The position numbers were made by a program, and so were the translations under genes. This document shows, in pieces, positions 63,596-64,000 of a stretch of DNA of 64,000 nt. The DNA lies in NCBI GenBank assembly GCA_016350165.1, contig CP066225.1, positions 1,922,001 to 1,986,000 of the forward strand, in the 5' to 3' direction. A model generated the notes under the pieces. That model had not been told where the DNA came from and did no database searches. It saw only the letters and a program-made list of their open reading frames with translations. Numbering within the stretch: position 1 is the first letter of the stretch; every line of letters begins with the position of its first letter. This DNA is from Planctomycetota bacterium. GTDB lineage: Bacteria > Planctomycetota > Phycisphaerae > Phycisphaerales > Phycisphaeraceae.

Positions 63596-64000
63596 CTATG
63601 AATTAGGAGCTGTGATTTGCACACCTATCATCATCATAAAGTAAACAAACTGAATTGCTATAGCAATAAGCGTAACAACACGTTGCCAACCACTTCGGTT
63701 GTAGTTAATCGCGAGTGAAGCAAGAACAGGCAGTAATCCAACTATTGGCAAAAAAGAAAGAGCAAGTGCGAAGATCGCAAGGACGCCGCCAGCAAATCCA
63801 TTTTCACGTATAAGGAAAGGGGCTAACTCATCAGCTGTATAAGCGGGTAGTTCATCGATCGACATTTTCGAGATCATTTTGCCGTTGCATTTGCTACATT
63901 TAACGAAGGGGGTTTGTTTACCGCCTATTGTCACTACAATAAGCCATTTAACTTTTTCTACATAGACGAAAGGATATCCATCGACATTATTTGTTTTACA
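63596..64000 (-). CDS. Tandem zinc-ribbon membrane protein 4 (cut by window end)
   Basis: The frame stays open to the window edge; the GTG at 63932-63934 is internal, not the start. Upstream codons read CKTNNVDGYPFVYVEKV onward. The Cys at the very edge (63998-64000) stands exactly 33 residues before CSKC, as in the other three members, so it is the second Cys of the missing first pair. YTADELAPFL, two hydrophobic regions and RSGWQRVV (Gln for the usual Arg) complete the family pattern. The N-terminal 20 or so residues lie outside. Confidence 0.72.
   Translation of the reverse strand, partial: CKTNNVDGYPFVYVEKVKWLIVVTIGGKQTPFVKCSKCNGKMISKMSIDELPAYTADELAPFLIRENGFAGGVLAIFALALSFLPIVGLLPVLASLAINYNRSGWQRVVTLIAIAIQFVYFMMMIGVQITAPNS

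Overview
The window reads as chromosomal DNA of a planctomycete, most likely class Phycisphaerae. The signs are: two prepilins of the planctomycete type with an H-Xn-DG C-terminal motif, several membrane proteins with the CxxCGYDLRG...CPECG zinc ribbon common in that phylum, a PEP-CTERM-like protein, enzymes for algal-type sugars, and frequent TTG/GTG starts. Assignment to class is inference; there is no rRNA or other marker gene here.

Region by region. 0-9.8 kb: hemC, two paralogous H-Xn-DG prepilins flanking a NagX-like acyltransferase, a secreted EEP phosphodiesterase and a zinc-ribbon membrane protein; a PEP-CTERM-like protein; a 1.1 kb intergenic stretch with repeats and a structured leader; tpiA. 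9.9-26 kb: housekeeping and metabolism (secG, yicC family, an APH-type phosphotransferase, two small envelope proteins, msrP, xylB, two small enzymes, SGNH hydrolase, HAD hydrolase, ruvC, gyrase A, a lipoprotein, gyrase B). 26-41 kb: one long minus-strand type IV pilus / type II secretion-like locus (major pilin, small membrane protein, GspH-like pilin, PilM-N-O-P, secretin, TPR lipoprotein), continuing into a signalling set (histidine kinase, response regulator, HD-GYP, STAS) and ending with the PilB ATPase and PilC platform. 42-48.9 kb: NUDIX, lepA, small membrane proteins, a GH95 alpha-L-fucosidase, a DsbB-like protein. 49-57 kb: a tandem triplication of a two-gene unit encoding unrecognised membrane zinc-ribbon proteins. 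57-58.2 kb: an intergenic array of short repeats about 50 bp apart. 58.2-64 kb: tcdA, a BaeRF-like protein, two lipoproteins built from an unnamed repeat domain, a methyltransferase, and four tandem two-cluster zinc-ribbon membrane proteins, the last cut by the window end.

The most novel material is the right third. It holds three separate families I do not recognise, each expanded in place: the A/B membrane zinc-ribbon pairs (six genes), the CPVC-x33-CxxC membrane proteins (four genes) and a domain of about 95 residues (four copies in three genes). A composite intergenic element next to the A/B array has a diverged second copy, in the same order and orientation, near 8.2-8.6 kb. Base composition is also patchy. 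The + strand is C-rich from 1 to about 9.8 kb, G-rich from about 9.9 to 22.5 kb whichever way the genes point, then balanced, then C-rich again to about 59 kb.
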